Assembly: GCA_022568135.1 (NCBI GenBank)
Contig: JADFFQ010000007.1
Span: forward strand, 1-64,000
Direction: 5' to 3'
Source: Planctomycetota bacterium
Lineage (GTDB): Bacteria > Planctomycetota > Phycisphaerae > Phycisphaerales > SM1A02
DNA length: 64,000 nt
Below the pieces are notes generated by a model. The model ran no database searches. It was given only the letters and a program-made list of their open reading frames with translations, and had not been told where the DNA came from. Below, piece after piece: positions 43,083-51,909 of the stretch. The translations under genes were made by a program, and so were the position numbers. Every line of letters begins with the position of its first letter. Within the stretch, counting starts at the first letter, position 1.

Positions 43083-45164
43083 ATGCCTCGCATCACCCTG
43101 CCCGATGGAACTGTTCGAGATTACGATCACCCGGTAACTGCCGCCGAGGTCGCCGCGGGAATCGGGCCTCGGCTGGCCAAGGACGCCCTGGGCGCGCGAA
43201 TCAACGGCGAGCTGCGTGATCTGAGCAGCATCATCACCGACGACGCAGAAGTGTCGATCGTGACCTCCACCAGGCGCGAAGGCAAGCTGGACCCGGACGC
43301 GTTATCCCTGATTCGTCATAGCTGCGCCCACGTCATGGCCGAGGCAATCCAGCGCCTCGCCCCCGGGGTGCAACTCGTCTACGGACCACCGCTGGACACC
43401 GGGTTCTATTACGACCTGGCCGTGCCAGAGGGTCGGCCGCTCAGCACCGAGGATTTCGAGGCCATCGAAAAAGAGATGGGCAAGATCATTGCCGATGACC
43501 GGCCGTTTGCCCGCTATGAGCTGGCCAATGATGAGGGGATGGAGAAGCTGAAAGCCGAGGGTAGCAAATACAAGATCGATAATGCCCAGCGAGCGATTGA
43601 GGCCGGGTCCCAGCGTCTGAGTTGGTACGTCACCGGGGAGCGGGGCCGGGATTGGGAGGATCTCTGCCGCGGCCCCCATGTGCCCAGCAGCGGGCGGATT
43701 GGGGCGTACAAGCTGCTGAGCCTCGCCTCAAGCTATTGGCACGGTGACGCCGCCTCAGATCGCCTCACTCGCGTCTATGGCACCGCCTTCGCCACTCCCC
43801 AGCAGCTTCAACGCCATCTTCAGCAGCTCGAAGAGGCCAAAGAACGTGACCACCGTCTGCTGGGAAAGCAGTTGGACCTGTTCCACATCGACGAAGCCGT
43901 CGGGCCGGGGCTGATTCTGTGGACCCCCAATGGAGCCATCATTCGCCGGGAGCTTGAGGTGTTCATCCAGGCGGAGCTGACCAAGCAAGGGTACCAGATG
44001 GTCTATACGCCGCACATCGGCAAGCTCGAGCTGTACAGGACCAGCGGACATTTCCCGTATTTCCGAGAGAGCCAGTATCCGCCGATGATCAGTGTCGATC
44101 AGCTCCAGGCTTTCGCAGCGGAAGGCGTCAGCTGCGCGGAGCTGGCCAATCGCATGCAGCGGGGGGACATCGAAGGCTATTTGCTCAAACCGATGAACTG
44201 CCCGCATCACATGAAGATCTTCGCCTGCCGTCCGCACAGCTACCGGGATCTGCCGGTTCGCCTAGCGGAGTTCGGCACCGTGTACCGCTGGGAGCAGTCC
44301 GGCGAGATCGGCGGGCTGACCCGCGTTCGCAGCATCACCCAGGACGACGCTCATCTGTTCTGCACCGAGGAGCAGATCGCCGAGGAGCTCCACGGCTGCC
44401 TGGAACTGGTCAAGATCATCTTTTCAACCCTGGGCATAGAGGACTACCGGGTGCGAGTGGGCCTGCGCGATCCCGACGGCACGAAGTATGTCGGCGACGC
44501 ATCGGCGTGGGACAAGGCGGAGCAGGCATGTCGGGACGCGGTGCCTACCCTCGGTGTGCCCTTCGTTGAAGAGGCGGGCGAGGCGGCGTTCTACGGCCCG
44601 AAGATTGACTTCATGGTCCGAGACGTGATCGGCCGGGAATGGCAGCTCGGGACCATCCAGGTCGATTACAACCTGCCGCAGCGCTTCGACCTCAGCTACA
44701 TCGGGGCTGACAACGAGCCGCATCGGCCGGTGGTGATCCACCGCGCGCCGTTCGGATCGATGGAGCGGTTCGTTGGTTTGTTGATCGAGCACTTCGCCGG
44801 CGCGTTTCCAACCTGGCTGGCGCCCCAGCAGGTTCGCGTGCTCCCGATCAGCCGAAAGACGCTCAGCTACGGCAAGGTCGTCGTCGCTGCCCTGGTGGGC
44901 CAAGGCGTCCGGGCCGCGATCGACGACTCAGATGACCGCCTCCAGGCCAAGATCAGGGGCGCTGCCCAGATGAAGATCCCGTATCTGCTCGTGGTCGGGC
45001 CAAACGACCAGCAGCGGAACGAGGTAAGCGTGCGGGCCCGCGGAATTCGGCGCGACCTCGGACCGCTTGGGCTGGAAACATTTTTGCGGACCATCCAGGA
45101 GGAAATCGAGACCCGTGGTCGCCGCACAGTCGTCTCTGAGCACTTCCAGGCCGCGGCCGTCTAG
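43083..45164 (+). CDS. thrS: Threonyl-tRNA synthetase
   Basis: The 693-residue protein has the TGS domain (MPRITLPDGTVRDYDHPVTA), the editing domain with HSCAHVMAEAI near residue 80 and the later Cys/His zinc-type editing motif in DLCRGPHVPS, the class II catalytic core with KPMNCPHHMKIF, and the C-terminal anticodon-binding domain. It joins threonine to tRNA-Thr. GAAGGA lies before ATG 43083. Between YPPM and GYLLKPMNC there is an insertion of about 27 residues. It is controlled by the leader, antiterminator and terminator upstream, and followed by infC, as in E. coli. Confidence 0.97.
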   Translation: MPRITLPDGTVRDYDHPVTAAEVAAGIGPRLAKDALGARINGELRDLSSIITDDAEVSIVTSTRREGKLDPDALSLIRHSCAHVMAEAIQRLAPGVQLVYGPPLDTGFYYDLAVPEGRPLSTEDFEAIEKEMGKIIADDRPFARYELANDEGMEKLKAEGSKYKIDNAQRAIEAGSQRLSWYVTGERGRDWEDLCRGPHVPSSGRIGAYKLLSLASSYWHGDAASDRLTRVYGTAFATPQQLQRHLQQLEEAKERDHRLLGKQLDLFHIDEAVGPGLILWTPNGAIIRRELEVFIQAELTKQGYQMVYTPHIGKLELYRTSGHFPYFRESQYPPMISVDQLQAFAAEGVSCAELANRMQRGDIEGYLLKPMNCPHHMKIFACRPHSYRDLPVRLAEFGTVYRWEQSGEIGGLTRVRSITQDDAHLFCTEEQIAEELHGCLELVKIIFSTLGIEDYRVRVGLRDPDGTKYVGDASAWDKAEQACRDAVPTLGVPFVEEAGEAAFYGPKIDFMVRDVIGREWQLGTIQVDYNLPQRFDLSYIGADNEPHRPVVIHRAPFGSMERFVGLLIEHFAGAFPTWLAPQQVRVLPISRKTLSYGKVVVAALVGQGVRAAIDDSDDRLQAKIRGAAQMKIPYLLVVGPNDQQRNEVSVRARGIRRDLGPLGLETFLRTIQEEIETRGRRTVVSEHFQAAAV

Positions 45165-45498
45165 CGGCCCCCAGACGGCCGATGCGGGGGTCCGCCACCC
45201 GCGGGGGCTCGTCTGCGTGTTTATTGTTTCGACAAAATATCATTTGCCCCCTGCCCGATGGCGATGTAGGGTATTGACTTGAACACCCGACGGCCGTACG
45301 GAACCGGCCGTGGGCCTGCGACGTTGGAGCCTGGACGCGGATGCGACCCCAGCACACATTGACTCGGCACGGGACTGCGTAGCTGCATGTCTTCCGACGT
45401 TGCCGACCCAACACAGTCAACGACTCAGCAATGCCGCCGCCTTCGGCTTGGCGTCGGTTCTGATGTCATCTTGGCAAGCCGAATAGAGGAGTCACACC
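45165..45498. other. thrS-infC intergenic region
   Basis: No gene. A GC-rich hairpin (GCGGG/CCCGC, 45184-45202) followed by a T-rich stretch (TGTTTATTGTTTC at 45218-45230) may end thrS transcription. TTGACT at 45274 and 45359 are candidate -35 boxes without good -10 partners. TAGAGGAG at its end belongs to infC. Confidence 0.4.
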
Positions 45499-45501
45499 AT
45501 C
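45486..45501 (+). promoter_or_regulatory. infC: Shine-Dalgarno and ATC start of infC
   Basis: The run GAGGAG at 45486-45491 lies seven bases before ATC at 45499-45501. Above it an in-frame TAG (45484-45486) closes the frame. Between this stop and the first internal ATG well inside the conserved protein, ATC is the only start with a proper ribosome-binding site. IF3 rejects non-AUG/GUG/UUG starts, so this start makes infC sensitive to its own product. Confidence 0.7.
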
Positions 45502-46170
45502 GCCCGGAGACGATTATTCCGCCCCTATGAGAGGACCCCCAGGGGCCCCCGCGTCAACGAACGAATCCGCATCAGCCCGCTTCGGTTGATCGATGAGAAC
45601 GACGAGATGGTTGGAGTTGTGGAGCTCGAGGCTGCCCTTCGCCTGGCCAGGGAAGCAGGGCTCGATCTCGTGGAGATCTCCAGCACCGCAACTCCCCCGG
45701 TCGTTCGGATCATGGACTTCGGCAAGTGGAAGTATGAACAGTCCAAGAAGGACAAGGCGAGCAAAGCCAAGTCCAAGACCACCGATCTGAAGGAGGTCCG
45801 GCTGGGGCGATCCATGAAGATCGACCCTCACGATATCGGTATCCGCCTGGACCAGGCTCGCCGCTTTCTGATTGAAGGCCACAAGGTGCAGATCGTGCAG
45901 AACTTCCGTGGACGCGAGATGCTCCACAGAGAGCGCGGCCATCAACGAATGCGGGAAATCACGGAGCAGCTTGCCGATGTTGCGAAGGTCGAGGTTCCCC
46001 CTCGACAGCTCGGTCGCCGCATGACCATGATCTTCGCACCCGATCGCGCGAAGATCGACCAACTCAAGCGAAATCAGGCCGCCGTGGACGCAAGCCCTAA
46101 GAGCGACTCGGCCGAGACCGCCACCGCCGAGACCTCTCAGTCAGAGCACCTCCATGCCAAGAACGCCTGA
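45499..46170 (+). CDS. infC: Translation initiation factor IF-3
   Basis: From ATC 45499 the 223-residue product begins ARRRLFRPYERTPRGP and RVNERIRISPLRLIDENDEM, the canonical IF3 N-terminal start. The linker is KSKTTDLKEVRLGRSMKIDP, and the C-terminal domain follows (HKVQIVQNFRGREMLHRERG). IF3 binds the 30S subunit and checks the start codon. A start at TTG 45586 would delete conserved residues, so ATC is chosen. rpmI and rplT, usually next, are absent: a phosphoesterase gene follows after 238 bases. An acidic/Ser/Thr tail extends the C terminus. Confidence 0.95.
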   Translation: MARRRLFRPYERTPRGPRVNERIRISPLRLIDENDEMVGVVELEAALRLAREAGLDLVEISSTATPPVVRIMDFGKWKYEQSKKDKASKAKSKTTDLKEVRLGRSMKIDPHDIGIRLDQARRFLIEGHKVQIVQNFRGREMLHRERGHQRMREITEQLADVAKVEVPPRQLGRRMTMIFAPDRAKIDQLKRNQAAVDASPKSDSAETATAETSQSEHLHAKNA

Positions 46171-46283
46171 GCTCAGCTCGCCGCCAGTTCCCTTCACATG
46201 GCCGCAAATCTTCGGCCTATTCTGATCCGGCTCCCCAGGGACGCGAAATCAGGGGTAGAAAACCCGCAGGTGTTTGCGGAACA

Positions 46284-46314
46284 TTGACAATCCTCGCCGG
46301 TCTATTCCGATAGA
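46284..46314 (+). promoter_or_regulatory. Possible promoter of the phosphoesterase gene
   Basis: A consensus -35 TTGACA at 46284-46289 is followed after 18-19 bases by GATAGA (46309-46314), a weak -10. It lies about 95 bases before the start at 46409. Confidence 0.35.
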
Positions 46315-46408
46315 AGCTACACAGCGGTAGGGCCCCCAGCCGGGATCACGCGCCTCGCCGCCGGCTGCCCTATCCCACGGCAAGATCACCAAGCCCAGGG
46401 GCCGAACG

Positions 46409-47176
46409 ATGCGCCGCTACGCCGTCATTTCCGACATTCACGGCAACCTCCATGCCCTGGAGGCGGTGCTGGCCGAAATCGCCCGAATGGGGATTTCCAA
46501 GATCATCTGCCTCGGCGATGTCGTCGGCTACGGGCCGTTCCCCGATCGGTGCATCGACCTGGTGATCAAGTGCTGCTCGACGGCCATTCGCGGCAACCAC
46601 GATGACGCGGTGATCAACCCCCAGCTCGAAGAGGAATTCAACGGGCCGGCAAAGGAGGCGATCGCCTGGTCGCGCGGGGTGCTGGGGCCGCTCCATCTGG
46701 ACGCCCTGTGCCGGCTGCGGGAGATTGAACATCCCCATGAGTCGGTGATGTGCGTCCACGATTGCCCCGTCGCCGCCGCGACCGATTATGTCTACGATAC
46801 GCACATTGCCGCGATCGCCTTCGGCGGGGTCAACACGCCCATCTGCCTGCTCGGGCACACGCATGTTCCCATGGTCTTTGAGGCCCCCCCGGCCGATGAT
46901 TCCAAGGGGGAGCTTACCGCACACGACGTGGTCGCGTATGTGACGCCGGACGGTGAACCGATCGCGCTTGCTCAGGATCGGCGGTACATCTGCAACCCCG
47001 GCTCCGTCGGCCAACCGCGCGATGCCGACCCCCGCGCGAGCTTCGCGGTGCTCGATCTTGACCAGCGCACGTTCACGGTGCATCGCACGGGCTACGACAT
47101 CGACGCGGCGCAGCTGGCCACGCAGCAGGCCGGCCTGCCCACGGTGCTCGCCGACCGCCTCGCCATCGGCGCGTGA
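46409..47176 (+). CDS. Metallophosphoesterase (YfcE/calcineurin-like)
   Basis: The 255-residue protein shows the metallophosphoesterase motifs in order: VISDIHGNLHAL near residue 6, CLGDVVGYGPFP, IRGNHDD and LGHTHVPMVF, with a final NPGSVGQPRDADPRAS. The residues D, H, D, N, H and H bind two metals. It should hydrolyse a phosphodiester or phosphomonoester in the cytosol; related proteins act on bis(5'-nucleosyl) polyphosphates. Substrate is not known. It follows infC in the same direction. Confidence 0.85.
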   Translation: MRRYAVISDIHGNLHALEAVLAEIARMGISKIICLGDVVGYGPFPDRCIDLVIKCCSTAIRGNHDDAVINPQLEEEFNGPAKEAIAWSRGVLGPLHLDALCRLREIEHPHESVMCVHDCPVAAATDYVYDTHIAAIAFGGVNTPICLLGHTHVPMVFEAPPADDSKGELTAHDVVAYVTPDGEPIALAQDRRYICNPGSVGQPRDADPRASFAVLDLDQRTFTVHRTGYDIDAAQLATQQAGLPTVLADRLAIGA

Positions 47177-47190
47177 GCGATGCGCTTGCT

Positions 47191-47371
47191 CATAAAGCCG
47201 CGACCGGTGGTCGCAGTCCAACGGCATGCTCGCGGTAAGCCCGCCGCGATCTTCCCCGCGCGCTCGTTGCGTTTTTTCGCGCCGGTTTCGGATGCATATG
47301 GCATGCGGGGGTCCACCGGGCCGGCACGGCCCGGCTCGCGATGCACCCCCCGGGCAGAGCCCGGGGCTATA
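47191..47371. repeat. Palindromic intergenic repeat block, copy 1
   Basis: Three units sit between the phosphoesterase and MATE genes. Bases 47191-47214 are the exact reverse complement of 55203-55226. Bases 47311-47324 are the exact reverse complement of 54408-54421. Bases 47347-47371 form a hairpin ending GGGGCTAT, shared with 55123-55148 and 55322-55348. All units can fold and no coding frame crosses them. Confidence 0.75.
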
Positions 47372-47398
47372 GGAAAGCTGAACGCTGATCGCTGACGG

Positions 47399-48937
47399 CT
47401 ACACCTTGATCCGCTTCCAGCCGCCGTGGAAGAAGCGGGCTGAGAACAACGCCGCGCGCACGGCAAACTCGCCGCACAGACCGATCCATACACCCTTGAG
47501 GCCGTAGCCCAGCGTCACGCCGAACAGGTACGCGGCGGGCAGACGCACACCGTAGCTGGAGATTGTCGTGATGATGAACGTCCAGGTGGTGTCGCCCACG
47601 CCGCGCAGCCCCTGGCGCAACACCATGGTGATCGCGAAGAAGACCTGCATCACGCCGCAGATCAGAAGCAGCTCGGGCGCATTCTCAAGATGAATCTCCT
47701 GCGTACTGACGACGCGTGTCAGCCACCCACCGCCGAAGATAAACAGCACCCCCACCACCCCCATGACGAGCATGGCCAGGCCGGTGCAGGCCAGGATCGC
47801 GCGCTGGGCCATGTGCGGGTTCTTCGCGCCGAGGTACTGCCCGGCGAGGGCCCCGGCGGCGGTGCCGATGGCAAAGCCGGGCATGAAGCTGAACGCCTCC
47901 CACTGGATGGCGATGATGTGGGCGCCCTGGAGGCCTTCGCCGTTGGCCGCAGTTGCCGCAATCCGGCCGATGAACATCAGCACGAAGATGTTCACCGCCC
48001 ACATCGAGATGCCTTCGCAGAAGTTCGGCACGCCGATGCGGACGATGCGCTTGATCACCGGTGGATCCAATCGCAGCTCGGCGGCGTCGAGTCGCATGTC
48101 CTTTACACCAACCAACAGCACCCAGAGCGTCAATGCCGCGCCCAGGCTGTAGCTGACCGCTGTGCCGACGGCGATCCCGATGACGTGCAGATCGAAGCCG
48201 AACGGGTTCTCAAATAGAAACTCGCCGAAGCGGAGGTCGGCGCCGGAGAGCGCCCAGGAAAGAAGGATGTTGAGCACGTTGACCGCAATGGCGATGGCGG
48301 AAGGCTTGGTGGTTTCGCCCGCTCCGTGCAGGCACATCGCACCGACCATCATGATGCCGGTCAGCGGCATGGCATACGCCAGAATCTGGATGTATTGCGT
48401 GCAATAGTCCGCGGCGGCCAGCGACAAGCCGCACATCTGGGCCAGCGGCGCAGCCCCAAACCACAGGCCTATCCCAACCAGGGCGCCCCAGAACACAGAG
48501 AGCGTCATCGCCTGCCCCAGTGCCCGCCGGCTTTGGCGCAACTCGCCGGCCCCGATAGCCCGGGCGATCAACGCCTGGCCGCCGATCCCCAGACCCGTCA
48601 TGGCGATCCCGATGAACCACCCAACATAGGCGCCGATGCCGAGCCCATCCAGAGCAGCCACGACGATCTGGTCGGGCAGACCTCCCGCCATGATCTTGTC
48701 GGCCAGCCCCACGCACGCGGCCATGGTTTGTTGGAGCAGCACCGGCAGCGCGAGAATCCAGATCGCCGCCCACATTGACTTGCCCGCGAGCTTCCCGGAG
48801 CGGATCTCTCCCTCGCTGCTGATAAGCGCTTCAGTTTCGCCGACGGCGATCGCGCCCACCGGCGGATCGTCCGGCTCGACCGCGGACGAGGTCTCAACAT
48901 GAGATTCATCGTCGGTGTTGGGCGGGCGCGCACTCAA
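47399..48937 (-). CDS. MATE-family efflux transporter
   Basis: The 512-residue protein has about 12 membrane helices in two similar halves. The first starts SMWAAIWILALPVLLQQTMA with VGLADKIMAGGLPDQIVVAA, and IGGQALIARAIGAGELRQSR is the typical MATE loop; the second half repeats it as GTAAGALAGQYLGAKNPHMA. It exports drugs or metabolites with Na+ or H+ influx. The N-terminal 50 residues are acidic and cytoplasmic. TTG 48937 is the furthest start and GTG at VGAIAVGE is an alternative; neither has a clear Shine-Dalgarno. Confidence 0.88.
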   Translation of the reverse strand: MSARPPNTDDESHVETSSAVEPDDPPVGAIAVGETEALISSEGEIRSGKLAGKSMWAAIWILALPVLLQQTMAACVGLADKIMAGGLPDQIVVAALDGLGIGAYVGWFIGIAMTGLGIGGQALIARAIGAGELRQSRRALGQAMTLSVFWGALVGIGLWFGAAPLAQMCGLSLAAADYCTQYIQILAYAMPLTGIMMVGAMCLHGAGETTKPSAIAIAVNVLNILLSWALSGADLRFGEFLFENPFGFDLHVIGIAVGTAVSYSLGAALTLWVLLVGVKDMRLDAAELRLDPPVIKRIVRIGVPNFCEGISMWAVNIFVLMFIGRIAATAANGEGLQGAHIIAIQWEAFSFMPGFAIGTAAGALAGQYLGAKNPHMAQRAILACTGLAMLVMGVVGVLFIFGGGWLTRVVSTQEIHLENAPELLLICGVMQVFFAITMVLRQGLRGVGDTTWTFIITTISSYGVRLPAAYLFGVTLGYGLKGVWIGLCGEFAVRAALFSARFFHGGWKRIKV

Positions 48938-48991
48938 ACGTGGGCGATTGTAGCAACCGGCTCACCGCCCACCGCGCGAATCGCATCCAAC

Positions 48992-49969
48992 TCAGATATC
49001 AACCAGTACCTTGAGCATCCCCGGTCGGCTTGCCGCCTGCAGAAGGGCCGGCCCGTCGTTGAGGCTCATGCGTTTGCCGATGAGGCTCACCACGTCGATC
49101 TCTCCGCGAGCGAGCATGGACACGGCCTCCCCGATCGGCCCGGACCGTGAACCGAGCAGGGAAAGCTCCTTCATCACTACCGTCGTGAGGTCGGTCTGGG
49201 CCGCCGGACTCGGCTGGCAAGCAAACATGGTCTTGAGCACAATCGTGCCACGGGGCCGCACCAGTTGCATCGCCAGCTCCAGCCCGGTAGGTGAGCCGGT
49301 GCAGTCCACCACGATATCCTGGTCCGCGCGCCGGCCGATGTCGTCCACGTGGCGGTGCTTGATCTGCCACTTCTCGCACAGCGCCAGGTTCTCGGAGTAC
49401 CGGCCGATCAATCGAACGGAGGCGTTGAGCCTGGCCATCACCTGGACCATGAGCAACCCCAATGCTCCGTCGCCGAGCACGGTGATGTACGGCTTGCCCT
49501 CGATGGTGAGCTGCCGAGCCGCCTGGATTGCCGAAGCCAGGGACTCGACGAACACCGCCTGATCATTATCAATCGAATCGGGCAGCGCCACCAGGTTGTT
49601 CACGGGCAGCACGAACCAATCAGCCAGGCATCCGTCACGCCCCTGCATGCCGAGCACCGTTCGTTGCCGGCAGTGACTCTTCAAGCCCGCCTGACACATG
49701 TCACAACGACCACACACGGCCTCCACCGAGCCGACGATGCGTGTGCCGACGAGATCGGCCCCAATCTCGCCGTTGACCACATCTACGACACCTGCGAACT
49801 CGTGACCCAGCGTGCCCGAGAACTCCAACAGTCCCCTGGACAGCTCAATGTCAATGGCGCTGATGGCGGCCTTAGCGGTGCGAACAAGCGCCTCGCCGGA
49901 TTGCGGCTGGGGCTGCGGGTGATTGGTGACAAGTGCCGGGGCAGCGCCGTCCAAGCGCAGCGCCCGCAT
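48992..49969 (-). CDS. Zinc-type MDR dehydrogenase, first catalytic Cys replaced
   Basis: The 325-residue protein has the structural zinc motif CGRCDMCQAGLKSHC, the GHEFAGVV segment and a Rossmann fold (VLGDGALGLLMVQVMARLNA). It should oxidise or reduce an alcohol or polyol with NAD(P). The usual GICxTDLE position reads AAISAIDIE, so the first catalytic zinc Cys is Ser. The start is uncertain: ATG 49969 (MRALRLDG) suits the family, and ATG 50032 would overlap the HEAT gene by 17 bases. The latter gene lies immediately upstream. Confidence 0.78.
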   Translation of the reverse strand: MRALRLDGAAPALVTNHPQPQPQSGEALVRTAKAAISAIDIELSRGLLEFSGTLGHEFAGVVDVVNGEIGADLVGTRIVGSVEAVCGRCDMCQAGLKSHCRQRTVLGMQGRDGCLADWFVLPVNNLVALPDSIDNDQAVFVESLASAIQAARQLTIEGKPYITVLGDGALGLLMVQVMARLNASVRLIGRYSENLALCEKWQIKHRHVDDIGRRADQDIVVDCTGSPTGLELAMQLVRPRGTIVLKTMFACQPSPAAQTDLTTVVMKELSLLGSRSGPIGEAVSMLARGEIDVVSLIGKRMSLNDGPALLQAASRPGMLKVLVDI

Positions 49970-50015
49970 GAACCCCGATGCAACTGGGGCAGTCGGCTCT
50001 CGCTGCCGGGACGTG

Positions 50016-50882
50016 TCAGCCGCCTGTTTCATCTGCTGCCGAGTCGTCGTCCTGATAAGTCTGGCGTTGCGATGCTGGGCGCAAGCCTGCCGGCGGGCCC
50101 GGTTGCTCGAATGTCTTGCCCGACCAGATCGCCAGCTTCTCCAGCCAGGTCCGGCGCCGCTGGTACGTCGGGTACAGGTACTCCCGTTGGCCCGCAAACG
50201 GTTTATCGACGGCGTTGTACCAACGCAGCCACGCTCGCGGATCGAGCCCAAAATTCTCTCCGGTCAGCGTCACCAGCGATTGCTGAGCGGCCAGATTGAC
50301 CGATAGCTCCAGCGCATCCAGCGCCCCAACGAGGCCCTGAAAGACGCGATCCTGAGGATATTGTCCAAGCGCCACAGCGGCGGCGACACGGATGTCGGGC
50401 TGCTCGCCCTCGTCGCCCAGCGTTTGCAGCAGAGGCGAGACGACCGCCGGGTTGTGGATCCGCTGAAGGGCTTTGGCCGCCTCCCATCGAACCTGAAGCT
50501 CCTGCTCATCGCCAAGGCCGCCAGCAATGCGCGGGGCGTCCTCGGGCCCGCCATAGCGACCCAGCGCGCCTATCGACGCCGCCTTGACCAGCGGATCGCG
50601 CTCGTTCTCGACCCGGTCGCGATACATGGCTAGATATGCGTCCGCACCACCGAACGAGGAATTTGCGATCAACACGGTGCCGCGGCGCCGATTGTCCGGG
50701 TCGTGCGGATCCACCATCAGCCTGACCGCCTTGTCAGCGTTGACCGGCATTATCGACTCGCCCAGCGCGCTGAGATCCTGCCCCATCGTGCTACAGCCGA
50801 TGACCACGCCCGCGGCCAACGCGCCCAAGCCACTCCATCCGCACCGCCTGGTAACGCTATGCAATGTCCGCATGTCACTCAT
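50016..50882 (-). CDS. HEAT-repeat lipoprotein
   Basis: The 288-residue protein has a signal sequence (GLGALAAGVVIGCSTMG) with the lipobox VIGC at about residue 27-30. HEAT-type helical repeats follow: DPLVKAASIGALGRYGGPED, then LQVRWEAAKALQRIHNPAVV and PDIRVAAAVALGQYPQDRVF. HEAT arrays bind proteins. It ends in a Pro/Gln-rich tail. ATG 50882 or 50873 could start it. It lies upstream of the MDR gene, same strand. Function unknown, envelope location probable. Confidence 0.7.
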   Translation of the reverse strand: MSDMRTLHSVTRRCGWSGLGALAAGVVIGCSTMGQDLSALGESIMPVNADKAVRLMVDPHDPDNRRRGTVLIANSSFGGADAYLAMYRDRVENERDPLVKAASIGALGRYGGPEDAPRIAGGLGDEQELQVRWEAAKALQRIHNPAVVSPLLQTLGDEGEQPDIRVAAAVALGQYPQDRVFQGLVGALDALELSVNLAAQQSLVTLTGENFGLDPRAWLRWYNAVDKPFAGQREYLYPTYQRRRTWLEKLAIWSGKTFEQPGPPAGLRPASQRQTYQDDDSAADETGG

Positions 50883-51105
50883 GGATGGCGTCTGCCCACA
50901 TTAGAGCCGTTAGTGTAGAGGATCGGCATACCTACCGCGAACGCGCCAGCCGATGGGGAAGTGACCCGCGTCAGCGTCGGCATGCCCTGCATCTCATCAA
51001 CTCGGCGAAGGAGCATCAATGCCCCCCTGCCAGGACTCTAGCGGTCCTGTACCGTATCCGACAGCACCGTAGCGGGGTTGTATATTGGAACCGGAAATTG
51101 ACCGG

Positions 51106-51753
51106 ATGCCCAGTCCTAGAATTACAACGTATGTGCTCGGTGAGTTTCAGACCAACTGCTTTGTGGTCACGACACCCGACCAGACTGAGTGCTGGCTCGT
51201 CGATTGCGGCTTCGAACCCGCGGCAATGCTCGATGACGTTGTGCGGCGCGGGTTGAAACCGGTGGCTCTGCTGCTGACTCATACCCACCCGGACCACATC
51301 GCGGGCGTCGATGCGGCGCTGACTCGCTTTGGGCGGATACCCGTCTACGTGCACAATGCGGAAGCGGGCCATTGTGCCGATCCGACGCTCAACCTCTCCG
51401 CGATGATGGGTATGCCGATCACCGTTACGGAACCCGACCATTACCTGGCCCACGGCGACACGCTGGATCTCAACGGCACGACCTGGCGAGTCGTGCATGC
51501 CCCCGGCCACAGCCCCGGCGGGGTGCTCTACGTCCACGACGAGTCAATGCAAGCGATCGTCGGGGACACGCTATTTGCCGGCTCGATGGGGCGGATCGAC
51601 TTTCCCAGTTCAGATCCCGACGCCTTCCGCCACACCATCCACGACGTGCTCATGAGCCTGCCGGACGAGATGACCATTTATCCCGGCCACGGGCCAAGCA
51701 CCACCATCGGTCAGGAGAGACGAACCAATCCGTTCGTCATCAACGGGTTCTGA
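51106..51753 (+). CDS. Metallo-beta-lactamase-fold hydrolase (glyoxalase II-like)
   Basis: The 215-residue protein has the metal site THTHPDHIAGVD (HxHxDH) near residue 60, the second His in HAPGHSPGGVLYVH and the bridging Asp in IVGDTLFAGSMGRIDFP, with a final GHGPSTTIGQE. This pattern with GD-LF-xGSxGRxD is common in hydroxyacylglutathione hydrolase-like proteins. It probably splits a thioester. ATG 51106 follows the HEAT gene divergently. Confidence 0.85.
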   Translation: MPSPRITTYVLGEFQTNCFVVTTPDQTECWLVDCGFEPAAMLDDVVRRGLKPVALLLTHTHPDHIAGVDAALTRFGRIPVYVHNAEAGHCADPTLNLSAMMGMPITVTEPDHYLAHGDTLDLNGTTWRVVHAPGHSPGGVLYVHDESMQAIVGDTLFAGSMGRIDFPSSDPDAFRHTIHDVLMSLPDEMTIYPGHGPSTTIGQERRTNPFVINGF

Positions 51754-51909
51754 TGGGACTTGCCCCAGGCCGGCCCCCGGCCGCTTGGATTCCTACTCGA
51801 CTTATCCAGACCGCATATCCGCTCCACTTTCGCAGCGGTTCACTGCCGGCGTACTCAATCGCAGCCACGTTCAGCCGATACCCTCATGTCCGAGGAGAGG
51901 GGATCAGCA

